From Paramecium octaurelia (lineage: Eukaryota; Ciliophora; Oligohymenophorea; Peniculida; Parameciidae), in the NCBI GenBank assembly GCA_905182995.1, contig CAJJDP010000061.1, forward strand, positions 144,149 to 208,148: 64,000 bases of DNA, written 5' to 3'. Shown here piece after piece: positions 23,603 through 36,548 of this stretch. Position numbers and translations under genes: made by a program. The notes beneath the pieces were generated by a model. It saw only the letters and a program-made list of their open reading frames with translations. It had not been told where the DNA came from and made no database searches. Within the stretch, counting starts at the first letter, position 1; each line of letters starts with the position of its first letter.

Positions 23603-25913
23603 TCATAGTTCTGTAAACAGACTTTATTTTTCTTGTTATCTGCCTGGATAGTAATGAGCAGGAGTTCTCTTTTTGGTTCTGCCAGAATCTAGATACCTCT
23701 TCTTTGCAAAGAATGCCAAAATAAGTAAGATGACTCCAATGGCCAGATATGAAAATTTAATTCCACCTCCACTTGCTTTCTTTTGTGTAACTTGTACTTT
23801 TTTAGAAGTTACTTAAGGCTATTGTGTTTCATTATCATTCTAATGTTATTGAGAGGCGTCTTCGTTTTTTGTTACAGGTGACTCTTCCTATTGGCAATTG
23901 ACTTCAATTGGACCCAAATAAACTCTACATTATGTATTATAAATATAATACCCATCCTAACATTCATCTCCTGAGATTTTTCTATATCCCTGACTTTTCA
24001 AATAAGTGCCTTTGCATTGTTTTGGTTTGATCTCTTTCATAGGGACACAATTAGAATAGACATCTCTTTTGAATCCAACATCGCATTCCCAATCAGCCTT
24101 TGTGCATGGACAACTTTCAGTCTATACTGGTAGATTTGGTTCTTTGTTATAACATTATGCTCTCTACTTTCTTCTAATGTACTTTTCTCTTTTTCCAAAT
24201 AAACACTTGTCTCCAGCATAATTAGTTGGATACCAGAATTCATAGTCAGAATCCTATTCTCCAGGACTATCAAATCCTTGACATTCTCTAACCATAATCT
24301 AATTGATATCCAGTGAAACAACTATTCCTTTTAATGCACTCGATGTAAAATCATCTTCCTTAGCAACTCCAAGTGTTTTGCTGTCAGATATGCCATGAAA
24401 TATAAACTTACCATTCTTATATACAACATTAGTTATATCCATTGTAATATTCATCTTAATCTTCTTAAATGTTAAACCTTCATCCCAAGTGTATAATATT
24501 TCACTAGCCTATTCTTCATCACTCACAAATACTATAAGTCCTGTATTTTCAGCTATATCATATATGTGCATGCCATCCAATATTTCAAACCATGTATGAC
24601 CTCCATCCCTACTCAAATAAGTCTTGTATTCATTCCCTAGATAGATTCCAGTGTTTCCAGTTCCAATTGTAATGTATGAATGACTAACAATTCTATTCCT
24701 TGGTGCTTCACTTCTTCCTAATAGATGTAATGAACAATCTCCATTGCATTAAATAGGCTATCCTTTATAATCATATTTTGGAGCTTTGATAGCATGCCAC
24801 TCTCCTCCTTATTCAAAAGTGATTCTGCTTTACTTATAATTTTCTAATCTTTTAATCCCGTCTGTATTTTTTGTAGATCTTCTCAACTTAAATTTCTCAA
24901 ATTCAGTATTATCATAAATATTAGCAATGTATATTCCCCTCATGATGAATTCGAAATCACAATTTCCAGTATCCAAACTTCTGACATTATTTAATAATGA
25001 TAATGTATATTTAGTACCACTTGTATCACTTTAATATATATTCATAATCTTTGGCATGTCTTCCAAATGAGATATCGATATAAAAATAGATCCATTAACA
25101 GTATCCAAAACAGTAAAGGTGTATTTCTGATGATCTTCAATTGGCAATACCAATTCTACTGGAGTAAGACTTCCTTATTTAATTACTTCCAGATCATAGC
25201 CTTTGCTAAAAGGATCAGCATCAATCAAAATAAAGAGGTATTCCTTGGTCTAATAAAACCCATAAGAATTATTCCTCAACAACTGTGTAGTTTTGAAATA
25301 ATCATCACTATAACTAACCTATACGTGGCCTTAATCACTTAAATAGGATGCAACTATTCTTGAATCTGGGACTTCTGGTAATTCAATCAACTTGTCCCAA
25401 ATAGCATCCCTGGTTCTGTTCAACACTAGTCTCCAATTTGCACCATAATCATTGCTTACATACAATCTAGAATTCAATAAAGATCTCATACTATTTTTTA
25501 TATTTCTCTTTACACAAATTCCCATTAGTAGCATTGCATCTGAACTCCTTAAATGCCATGAGACTATGGGCTTCTAATGGATTCAATCTGAAATCATGCA
25601 AAGTCTTTTCGTGCTTGAATTTTTAATAGGTTTTCCCACAATTCTGAGTTACATAAGAAGTATCAATATCACCTAATATATAAAGTACTTAAGGATCTGC
25701 TTCTGATTGTAATATTTCTCTTATGGTTAACTAGAATGAATAATCATTATTTACATTTGATATTAACTTGGGCATTTCAGATGTATAGTTTTTGTATAGC
25801 ATACCCTTGGCACTGAGAATGAAGGTTTCAGATTTGCACCATACAACTTGTTCAAGTGGTGAATCTAAAATTTTTTGTGAAAACACCACTTGTAGCAATA
25901 ATAATGTTAACAT
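23603..25913 (-). CDS. VPS10-domain (sortilin-like) sorting receptor
   Basis: Predicted 761-residue type I membrane protein, one 25-nt intron. A signal peptide (MLTLLLLQVVFS) leads into a VPS10 ten-bladed propeller. Asp-box motifs include YVSNDYGANWRL, LSRDGGHTWFEI and YTWDEGLTFKKI. The Cys-rich 10CC module contains CPCTKADWECDVGF, a close match to the family signature. One transmembrane helix (IKFSYLAIGVILLILAFF) near residue 735 is followed by a short basic tail. Sortilins carry hydrolases and secretory-granule cargo from Golgi to endosome; in ciliates they are needed for dense-core granule (trichocyst/mucocyst) biogenesis, a plausible role here. It is divergent from PGK with only 60 nt between the starts. 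Confidence 0.95.
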
Positions 25914-25973
25914 AATTAATTTATAAACAGAAGAGTCAAATATCTTTTAAGATAAATATATTTATTGAAATAA

Positions 25974-27283
25974 ATGTTAAGTTCTAAGGCAGGAATTGAT
26001 CATGTGTTACGTTAGTTCACCAACAAGAGAGTTTTAATAAGAGTAGATTTCAATGTGCCCATCAAGGAAGGCAAAGTAAAGAACGCCACAAGAATCCAAG
26101 GAGCTATCCCTACTTTGAAAAAGATTCTAGAATAGAACCCCAAGAATGTGACTTTGATGTCTCATATGGGTAGACCAGACGGAAAAAGGTAAAATAAGAG
26201 ATTAATTTTGTAGAGTTGAAAAGGATTCACTTAAGATAGTTGTTCCCAAACTAGAGGAATTGTTGGGTACTAAAATTAACTTTGTCAATGATTGTGTTGG
26301 TTCAGAGGCAGTTGAAGCTTCAAATGCTGGAAATGGATAGATCAATTTATTAGAAAATCTTAGATTCCACATTCAAGAAGAAGGAAAAGGTCTTGATGCC
26401 AATGGAGCCAAGATCAAGGCTGACAAAGAGAGTGTTAAGAAATTTAGAAAGGAATTATCATCTTTGGGAGACATTTATGTTAATGATGCATTTGGTACAG
26501 CACATAGAGCTCACTCATCCATGGTTGGAATTGATCATAAAGTGAGAGTTGCTGGTTATTTAATGAAGAAGGAACTTGATTATTTTGCTAAAGCCTTAGA
26601 AACACCATAAAGACCATTCCTTGTGATTTTGGGAGGGGCTAAAGTAGCTGACAAAATTTAATTGATCAAATCTATGCTTGATAAAGTAGACGAAATGATC
26701 ATTGGTGGAGGTATGGCCTTTACATTCCTTAAAAAAATACACAATGTTCCAATTGGAAAGTCACTCTTTGATGAAGAAGGATATAAAATTGTTGATGAAA
26801 TTCTTGCTAAAGCTAAAGAGAAGAATGTTAAGATTCATCTTCCAACTGATTTCGTATGTGGAACTGGATTGGATGCTTCAAGTCCAGTTGCTTTACATGA
26901 TCTTAAATCAGGAATTCCAGATGGATGGTTAGGTTTAGATGCTGGACAATTGACACAAAGAGAAAATGCTGAAGCAATTGCTAGAGCTAAAACAAGTATA
27001 AAATTAATATAATTTAATAGTTGTTTGGAATGGACCTCAAGGTGCTTTTGAAATTGAACAATTCAAGAATGGATCAGTTAGTATGTTGAATGCCTTGGTG
27101 AAATAAACATCTAATGGAGCTACAACCATTGTTGGTGGTGGAGACACAGTCAATCTTGTTGGTGCTAATAAGGCAAATGATAAACTTAGTCATGTTTCTA
27201 CAGGCGGTGGTGCTTCTTTGGAATTATTGGAAGGTAAGATCTTGCCAGGTGTAGAATATCTTACAAATATCAAAGATTTATGA
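25974..27283 (+). CDS. PGK: Phosphoglycerate kinase
   Basis: Predicted 419 residues, two 25-nt introns. It catalyses 1,3-bisphosphoglycerate + ADP to 3-phosphoglycerate + ATP in glycolysis. Motifs in order: RVDFNVP (~23-29), [11 protein letters not shown] (~65), LLENLRFH (~122), [13 protein letters not shown] (~163), [10 protein letters not shown] (~208), the GGGMAFTF loop and the C-terminal GGGDTVNL...[13 protein letters not shown]. Substrate- and nucleotide-binding residues appear complete and length is normal for a cytosolic enzyme. Both introns are required for the frame. The promoter must lie in the 60-nt gap shared with the sortilin gene. Confidence 0.98.
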
Positions 27284-27414
27284 TCATAAAATTAAATACA
27301 TCGAAAGTTATTATTAACAATTTATATCGATTCATGTGGATGATAATTTAAATGAGGAGTATTCCTTTAATGTAACATCACTATCGTAAATAGATTTAAA
27401 ACATTTATAAATAT

Positions 27415-27624
27415 ATGGACATTTACATTTCCAATATTCTTATTTTATTTCTCTGTATATTAGTGATCGCATATAATTGTGGTATAAAATAGTAAATTTA
27501 GACATCTTCAATATTAACATAGGAGGGCTGTAAATTGAAATAATCTAAAGAGAAGGAGTGTGTAAACTTTGGTTTTTGCCAAAATTTATAGAATGAATAT
27601 TTAATAATGATTATGTCAGGTTGA
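27415..27624 (+). CDS. Possible small secreted or anchored Cys-containing protein
   Basis: A 69-residue open frame starting with a signal-anchor-like segment (NILILFLCILVIAYN) followed by a Cys-containing stretch (NCG...GCKLKQSKEKECVNFGFC). It ends with two adjacent TGA codons (27622-27627). The same frame is open again from 27628 to 27744 with another Cys pair (VWDCKKECLQND), so the gene may continue through an intron I could not place confidently. No family is recognised. The surrounding spacer (27284-27901) otherwise shows nothing. Confidence 0.35.
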
Positions 27625-27901
27625 TGACGATAGAATGGTTTGATTTTGATTAGAGTTTGGGATTGCAAAAAGGAGTGTTTACAGAATGATAATATCAATG
27701 GAGATGATATGGATTAACCTAATAGAGATATTGTCATCACTTGAAGATAATATCTATTTTAATTGCAACAATAAGTTAATAATTTATTAAATCATGTTTG
27801 GATTGATTAATCATATTTAATGCATATCATTTTGAAGTGACGGTATTTAATTACGCACAACTCTTATAATAAAATCAGAATAATTTATATTCGAAATTAA
27901 A

Positions 27902-28766
27902 ATGACATCATCAAGAATCTTGTTGCTTGTTCTTGTGGCTACAGCATCAGCTTTCACATACAATGAGGCAATTGCTAAAGAGAATGCAGCATTGTCTTTT
28001 GCTTCCTATTGTCCAAATGCAGCAATCAATAATTGGTCTGTTGGCTATGTTAGTAAAACTTATCCAGATTTGACAAACATTGAAGTTTTCGAGAATCTTG
28101 TTAGTGTAAGACTATTAAATATTATTTTTAGGGAACAAAAGGATATATTGCATATAACAAAAAAGCATCAGCAATTGTCGTTGTTTTCAGAGGATCATCC
28201 AATATTCAAAATTGGATTGAGAATATTTCTTTTGGAAAATCCGAATACAACTCAGCTTGCAAATGCAAAGTACACACAGGATTCCACGATGCCTTCGTGT
28301 CCCTTAAACCCAAACTTGATACTCTCTTCCCAGGATATGCTACCAAATACCCATATGCAGCTATCCATGTTACAGGACACAGCTTAGGTGGTGCCATGGC
28401 CACCTTATATGCCTTATAATTGGCTGAATCAGGAAGAACAGTTAGTTTGTTCACTTATGGTTCCCCAAGAGTCGGAGATCCAGATTTCTATGATTGGTTC
28501 ACCAAATACACTAAAATCACTCACTATAGAGTTGTAAACCAAAACGACACTGTTCCTCATGTATAATAATATTTAATCAAATTCAGCTTCCATTGTATGC
28601 TATGGGATTCTATCATCAAGATAGAGAAATCTGGTATCATGATGGAACTCACACAGTTTGCGCAGCCACTAGAGGAGAAGATAAAACTTGCTCATACACT
28701 GTCAAATCTACTTCTAATGCTGACCATAGCACTTACATTGGTTTAAGTTCATCAGTTGATTGCTGA
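27902..28766 (+). CDS. Secreted class 3 lipase
   Basis: Predicted 270 residues, two 26-nt introns. It begins with a signal peptide (RILLLVLVATASAF). The alpha/beta-hydrolase core has the Ser nucleophile in VTGHSLGGAMA, the Asp in YGSPRVGD (followed by DPDFYDWF), and a C-terminal His in NADHSTYIG. The segment VVVFRGSSNIQNWIEN is typical of fungal-type lipases and feruloyl esterases. Several paired Cys suggest disulfides, and it ends ...SSVDC. It probably hydrolyses acylglycerols in food vacuoles or outside the cell. The catalytic triad is complete. Confidence 0.95.
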
Positions 28767-28881
28767 TTATATTTACATCAGAAACCTATTAAAATTAATA
28801 GTATTTTATTCTTTGATAGAATACCTAATTCTAGGTGTTAACATCAATAATTTAATTTATATATTACTATTTAAACAATAA

Positions 28882-31800
28882 TCATTCATTCAATCCACGA
28901 TAATGCATTTCAATTCCCTCAGTTGAGTAATTGCTGATCCCCTTATTCTCATATTTTTCGCTTATTATAAAATTTAAATTTTACATGTTCTATGATTTTC
29001 TCTTTTTGACAAATACAATTAGAGCAATAATCAAGATGATAATGACTATGCAAACTCCAAGCCATTAAAAGTTAATTGATATTGTCTGCTAAATTTATTC
29101 CAATTTAGGATTCCATCTAATTGAATTGGTTTCATAATAGTAGTCTAATTAAATCGATTGGTCATCTTTATACAATTAAACATTCACTATAATTTATTAC
29201 ATAACAAATAATACCAGTCGCTAAAATATTAAACACCAAGGCTCTCTATTATTGGAATTTAGCATTATGCAATGTCACAAAGGCCGATAATGATGTTTCA
29301 TTACTCGTTAAGTTTTGAACGATAGGGTATTAATTGGATGGATCCGAACAAAAATCAAGAGCTAAATCATCGCCCACGTTTTTTTCTTGTAATATGACAA
29401 AGTATTCAATTTGTTTCAACTCAAAAAATGGATCTTTAATATCTTTAGTATTGAGTTGCATTGGGGCGAATTCAATAATTAGAGTTGTAGTATCATCAAA
29501 AGAGTCCAAAAGCCTAGGTGTTAGGTATCCTTAAAATCCTGGGAAGAATAAATCATAAGGGACTTCCTCTTTTTCATCTACATAAAAGACTCTTATTGTA
29601 TACTAGGCATTAGGTATTTAATTATTCAGAGTCTTGATGAGATCAAACTTCAAAAATGTCATATCCACATTCTACATTTTTTCCAAGAATCCAAATACTT
29701 GTTTATTTTACCTGATGTCTATTTTCTAATCATATTGACCTTATTTTAAGGACTCATAGTCTTTTCCAGTAAAAACAGAAAAGATTCCATTACAAAATTA
29801 CAATTCGTAAAAGAGATACATAAAATTCTATTACACAGCCCAATATGAACTTTGATGCAATTCATTTTGTCTAAGTTATTTAATTTTTGGTACTAAAGGC
29901 CTGAGATCTGAAGTTCCAACTTAAATTTAGTAGTGTTGGTCCATTTGTGATTAACTTTACAGCACAATCCTATAAACATTATCAATTTAGAAGTATTCAT
30001 TTTGAATCAAATTGGATAATATTGTCTACTTTATGGGCAGTATTTGAAGTTGTGAGGAATTGCTATAGACTTTAATTATTGGTACAGATCTGTGCTTTGA
30101 AATGCTATGTAAGTAATCATGAAATTCCTAAACTTAAACTGATATTGAAAATGTTTTTGTTTGATCTAAGGATGGAGAAAATTCATAATTCATGTAATAA
30201 TACTCTCTTTCACTCTAGGCTTTGAGTGAAACAAAAACAGGATAAATTGAACTAGATTATGTAATAAATTTACTAGATTTTATTCATCTCCTCAATTTCT
30301 GTAAAATACAAAATACTAAAGTAAGAGCTCTATATGGCTTCAAAATTAAGCTTCAAGTAGGAACTTTCTTAATTAGTGAGATTAAATATATTCTTGTAAT
30401 TGTCTGGTCGAATATCGAGCAAAATTAAAGTAGTAAAATTTTGAACTTCATAGAATTTTTCATAATAATAAGAACAAACCATTGAGCCACTATATACGTA
30501 AATTTAAATTGCAGTACTTACACTATTTGGATTTAGAGTAAATGTAACTGATTTGCCTTTTTCAAGGGAATATTAGAATAGAGTTTGAGATTCCAAATAT
30601 ATGTCAGTTTCATCATTATTGATCTATACAGTAACAATCTCAGACGTATAAGTCTTAAGTGCTATTACTAAAATGTTAAACATTTTTAAAGGTTCAGTCT
30701 TAAAACTTTTTTAATACCCCATTCCGAAATTATTGTATTTAAATAAAGGAAGATTTTGACTTATAGAACTGAATTTTGCTGATTCTAGGTCTGTCTCATC
30801 TACATAGAAATAAGCTGTTTCAGAGTGAGATTAAACAAAGATCGTAAATGGTGTTTCCAACCCAAAGGTTTGCAATTTCAAGAAGACTGTGAATTCAGAA
30901 TCAACAAAGCTATTATAATACATAACAATTACAATTTATATGGTTGATTTTAGAGGATGTCATAAACTTCCACATTTTGTAGATGATACTGAATTACATA
31001 TTAGCAATCTGCGTAACTATGAACTCCGACACTAAATAATAAAATGAATAGATTACTAATAGTCTCCCCTTAGATCAGGATCGACAATATTGCCAGGTTC
31101 GATTATAAGGACATCGCTCTATAGTTCATAGGATCCCCAATCAAAGTTACCAATATCAGGGAATTTGGATTTCGACACAAATAGGTCAGCATCACAAAAG
31201 ATATCTGGTTTGAGCATGATCATCAAATTTGTATTGTTTCTTGGAACATGAATTTTATAGTATTTATATTCGTTTCTTATGAGCTATCCAGATTGGATTT
31301 CTGATTCCCTTAACATAATGAGTTTTGAATTAAATTGAATTGTGTAGTCAAATATATTGTTATTTGCATCCTTCAAGTCATCCTTATTTACAATGGCTGT
31401 TATTTTGATAATACATTTGTCTCTACAATTAAGATCGTGCAGTTCGCTTTAAGAGAAGTAAATTGAAACTTAAGATTAAACTTTATGTTATTTCGAAATC
31501 TTATCATTAAGACTTTCATTAGGTTCAGGTGAATCAAGAGTTGTAACTACCTTAGCATATAACTTTAAATCTCCAAAATAAGTGAAGGCTAATATATTAA
31601 CCTCTTATTCTAAACAATAAATATAGAAGTAATCCTCTCCTATTGGTAATGCTTTTGTAATCGGTTAATCCTCTACAAGTTGAATTTTCGACTTGTCAAT
31701 TTTTGAGATTAATATTGTATAAAAGGCATCGAATTTGCTTGTCAAAGAGAAATAAAAATATTCGTTACATGTTGCTGAAACAACCTAACAATAATATTCT

Positions 31801-34233
31801 TGATTTTGGGAAACAATGATGGTACTATTATTTTTAGAATATCTTATATCCAAACCATGCTAGGGCATGATACTGATTTCTAAGGTGGACTGATCGAAGT
31901 CATAAATTCTTTTTGTAATCACAAAAGATTCTGTATTGCTCTACAAATATCCGAAACCTTATATATAATTTCCAGTTAAGAAATTAAAAAAGGGTTCATC
32001 CTAAAATATATCAATCAAGTAGTTTTATTAATAATAAGCAATCCTAAAACTACCATATTGACTATATGCTTGTTCCAATCTAATCTTCAAATAGAGTATC
32101 TCTGGATAATTAGCATCATTAAATTAAATACTAATGATTTGCCCACTCTCCCATATTGCTAACGTTTCATTTGTTTCAGGTCGATCAAATCCAAATATCC
32201 TAAACTATCCATACTCCTTTTACAATATCACATTCAAAGAATCCCTTTTATTCTGATCATACCCTTTCAAATCTATTTTATACAACACAAATTCTTCATC
32301 AACTAGCGAATGTTGTTGTTAATCACCTTAATACAATTAAATATAATGCCACGGGAATTTTCCAAATTACTAAAAGTCCTAGAAATTTTTGATGACCCAA
32401 ACTGTTATTATAAACTTTGAGAATGATTGGCCATAAATTGATAGGTAATAGGTTCCTGGTTAAGGCTAATTACCAAATCTACCTCCAAAATTAATTGAAT
32501 TATTTTAGGAGTTGTATTCGTGATGCTGCTCATTAGGTTGTTGATAAGTAGTCGATATATACATAGTCACGTCTCCTTATATTGGAGTGACTAAAAAATG
32601 CAATCTCTGCATTTACTCATTTTCAGATACGAAAAATTTGTAGTATTAATAATTGTCCTTTTCCACCTAAGATTTATGTGGGGTATTTTAAATTAAAATC
32701 ATCGTTTTTTCAATTACTTTGTATTGGATCGTAAACTTACCACTTTATGTACTACTCTTATCAAGCATAGCTAAGACAATAAATCCACACATGCCATCAC
32801 AATTTAACAAATACTATGCTTCCTTTCTTCTATTTGAATATAACATAGTATATTCAGTCATCTGTTCATATTTGTCTTAGTTCGTGAATAATTCTTCAGT
32901 TTAAGGACAGATGGATTAATCTATACATGAAGTAGTTAGAAAATTTATGATTCCCTGGTGAGTGTGTAAGTTAAGTTAAAAATAATGACCTTCATTTCTA
33001 TAATCAAATATATCCACAATGGTGATTTATGAATCTGATACAATCTTCTAATAATTGATGCCAGGCAAAATAGATCTTTCGAATACACATGTTAGTTATA
33101 ATTCATATGTACATAACTCCTCACCCATCACAGCCAAGTACAAATTGTTTAACGTGATGTTTTTATTCTTCAATTCCTATTAAGTGATGAGTATAATCTC
33201 GCCATTTTTATTTTCCTCTTACCATTCATAACTCTCTAACAGAGGTGGCTATTTGTTATAGTGAACATACAATTTTGCATAACCTTTAAATGGAGTCAAT
33301 CGAACCCCCTAAGCAAATAATAAAATCAATAATATACTAGATCGCATTTCTGGTCATGCGTAATTTGAACTTGATAGAAATCAAAATCTCCCTTTTCAAC
33401 TACTTATACGATTGTTTCATAGATGTTCAACTATTTCAATTTTTCACTCTTAGTTGCAGACACTCTCATAACTGCTCCCTATTCTCCTTGAATTAGGATT
33501 TTATACTACTCAAATGGCTTTTGTTAAATAAATTCAATGACTTTTTAATTCTCCCATGTATCAATAGCTTTAAAATCATACTTACTATTGGTTGGAATCC
33601 CATTCTCTTATTTATTCATGAAAACTTAAAATGGTTCTTCTAGATATTCCTAATTCACCATTTGAACATTTATCTCAATCTCTGTTTCTTCTGGAATCAA
33701 TTCAGGCAGCATAAAATCTATGATTTACGATTATTTTTCGTTTGTCAATTTAAAAGTTAAGAAACCATCTAACTTAAGTATTTATTCCTAATCTAATTCT
33801 ATTCTTAATATGTATCTGCTGGGAAAACGAGAAACTACAGAAATGTATAAGATGTCATTTTCCATAATCTTTTCATTGTTTATTACACAGATATCTTATA
33901 TGAATGTAAATTTTACCCATTCCTTAAGCTTCGCATGCTTGTACGTCAGCATCCTCAACCGACAATGGTTCTTGCACTCTCTTTGAAATGTATAAGTTAG
34001 GATCGGAATTAGGATTCAAAGTCTTAAGTTGAAGTACAAGATCTGTTTGATTTTTTAATTCAGGAACATTGAATAAATAAACCTGATGATTCTGTGTTCT
34101 TGGTGAAACAAATCTAAATTATTGCTTTTTATTACCCTTGCACTGATTCCCCCAAAGTCAAATACTGTTTTGGCTTACCATCCTCTTGGCTCAATGCTAG
34201 ATAGAAAAGATAAAATATTTATATCATAAGCAT
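28882..34233 (-). CDS. Giant single-pass membrane protein (1,726 residues)
   Basis: Eight exons (introns 22, 22, 29, 25, 23, 22 and 28 nt) give one frame of 1,726 residues. It starts with a signal peptide (MLMIQIFYLFYLALS). The ectodomain is ~1,650 residues of beta-rich, Tyr/Phe/Asn-rich sequence built of loosely similar blocks with repeated patterns like EYKYYKIHVP, QEYYC and EQYFQI, reminiscent of bacterial pre-peptidase C-type beta domains. A helix (WLGVCIVIIILIIALIVFV) crosses the membrane near residue 1,670 and a ~50-residue cytoplasmic tail follows. Few cysteines. The function is unknown; a surface or phagosomal receptor is only a guess. It is convergent with the lipase gene. Confidence 0.85.
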
Positions 34234-34352
34234 AATTAAATTATTATTTTCTATCTTTAGACAACAATTAATATAAATTTACTCTGACTACAAATCAATA
34301 TTAACATCGAATTTCCTAGACTATTTCAACAAAATATAAATCAATTTGCCAT

Positions 34353-35675
34353 TCAGTTTAATTTATCAAACTTAGTAGTCTCCTTCATCTATTCAGCTAT
34401 TTCTAACAATTATTTCCTGATAACTGCTTTATTTTTGAAATCACTCTCTCGCTAAGCTTAACGAATTAAATTTTCATATTTTTCATTTAAATTCTTTAAT
34501 TTAGCTTCAATCTCACTATGTTATTGAGGTGATAGTGGAGATATTAATCTTTTTCTTGAATCATACTTTTTATCAGGACTACATCCTGAATTCTTCATAT
34601 CCACTAAACAATCTCGAATTGCTTACTTTAATTGACTCTATCTTAAACTTTGATCATCTCTGGGACTTGGAAGTGTGGGAGAGATTTGATCCAAGTTTAA
34701 TTTGCTGATTGTTCTCTATTCTCTGTACCCCTAATTAAATTCTGTTTCTTCTTATTAAGATATTCTTCTTTTTAAATATTTGTGACTCTTCTCCTCTTAT
34801 TCCAATTTTATCTTAAGAGACTAATATTTAACGTTTAAATCTTTATAGTCCATAGTTAGTTATTAGATAATATCTTGATACTCAGAACTCTTCACACTCA
34901 ACTCTTGAATTCTTTTAGCCATTTATTCTTCTCTGCAGAGTCTATTAGATTGAGCTTCATCAATATTTTTTAAGTAAACTCTATCTTTCTCATCTAATTA
35001 ATATTTGAGATTCGATATTTGTTTTTCAAATTCATGCAACTTAAATGTTGAATGCTTTTATTTGTAATTATCAAAGTCTTAATCAACTTTTTATTTCTCT
35101 AATTCTAAAAATTCTACTCTTTTTTCTAGTTTTTTAATGATGTTATCCTTTATATCGATCTTTTGCTTATATTCCTAAACTGTATTCAATAGTATTGAAT
35201 TTTCTTCGAATTTCTTCATCTCAACTTTATGCAACAACCCTTTTTCATTATTTTTGTATGCCTACAATTATCTCTAAAGACTTTCCAATGACATTTGGAT
35301 TTCATGTTTATCATGTTTAAGCTCTTCATTCTTCCTTATTAATTCTGATACTCTCTCTTGATAATCCTTTAGGTGTTATAATCTCTCAACTTGTAACAAC
35401 TCTATTTATGAAGTGGCTCTGTTGTTCATCTCCATTTCTTAAGAAACTTTCATTAATTGCATTTAAAGACGATCATTTTCAATTGACAATTCGTTTACTT
35501 ATTACTTAAGTTATTCAATTATGATATCTTGGGGAGACAAATCAATTGATTTCCTATAATTGTCATTTCTCAATTTATCCTGCATACTCTTCATAGCTGA
35601 GGCATAAGCACTACTCATAGTTGGAGAGTTCGAAGAAAATGCTCTTTATGATAACCTTGATTCCCTTGATTGCAT
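34353..35675 (-). CDS. Coiled-coil protein (440 residues)
   Basis: Intronless 440-residue frame. After ~45 Ser-rich residues (MQSRESRLSQRAFSSNSPTM) a coiled coil runs from ~50 to ~310 with regular heptads (IEQLKQQVNELSIENDRLQM; IDIKDNIIKKLEKRVEFLEL). Next comes a Ser/Pro-rich linker with SP sites (NLDQISPTLPSPRD) and a final short helix. There is no catalytic domain. It is likely cytoskeletal or basal-body associated, by architecture only. It starts 37 nt downstream of the stop of the next minus-strand gene. Confidence 0.8.
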
Positions 35676-35712
35676 TAAAATATAATTTTATTGTTTATGA
35701 ATATATATATAT

Positions 35713-36548
35713 TCAGGGTAATTTTTCAACATACTCCCTATCAAATTCCTTTCTCATATCTTAAAGAAGTCTCTTTTCCATTTCCTGTTCTTTCTCCTTT
35801 AGCTATTTGAATTGTAAAGTTAGATTAGGTGTTGCAATTTTCCTGTTTTTGTAGAGATTAAATTATTTCTACGTTATCCTCTTCTTTAATTGAGATGTCT
35901 GCTGATTGTTATCAAAAACTACTTCAAATTACTAAGTCTAATTTTAGAAATGTTAAAAAGTTGATCCCATATGCAACTTACTTGATTTACTTCTATCAGT
36001 AAACACTTTTGCTGGTTAATTCTCCTTTATCTTTGTAGAAGATAATTATTTATTGAATTCTTCCAAAATAGGTTGACTTGTATCTCTATGTGTGTCTCTA
36101 CTCATCTTTTACGTTTTTATTGTAGTTCTACAATCTTCTAAAGTCATTGGTCTTTATATCTCCTACCCATTTGTGATCCTACCTATTGATAACCCCTGCA
36201 TCGATGGGTCTTATAAATCAAACATAATTTACTTGGTTTCTAATGCAAATGCAAGGGCATCAATGGAAATTTGTTTTTCTACATTTGAACAATCTCCTTC
36301 AAAACAGAATGATAATCTTCATCTTCTATTTGGAACTTGAATTGGATTTTTGCTAAATTCTAATATTTTTTTTTTGGTTTAGGTTCCTCTATTTCAGGCA
36401 CTTTGTAGTGCTTCGAAGCAGTCGTAACTAAAAAATTCTTAGCCTTTAGTTGACTCAAAGATATCATTTCATTGTTAATTGGTTGAATACATGAAGCTTG
36501 ACCGAAGGAGTTGATCTTATCAATAATATTTTAATTCATGAAACTCAT
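35713..36548 (-). CDS. Hypothetical basic protein (270 residues)
   Basis: Two exons (one 23-nt intron) give 270 residues. No domain is recognised. A short conserved-looking block near residues 60-90 (YQNLAKIQFKFQIEDEDYHS) is followed by a Thr/Lys/Gln-rich middle and a C-terminal helix (FKQLKEKEQEMEKRLLQDMR) that ends ...EYVEKLP. Two in-frame ATGs (36548, 36539); I used the first. It lies in a same-strand series with the two genes downstream of it. Confidence 0.75.
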
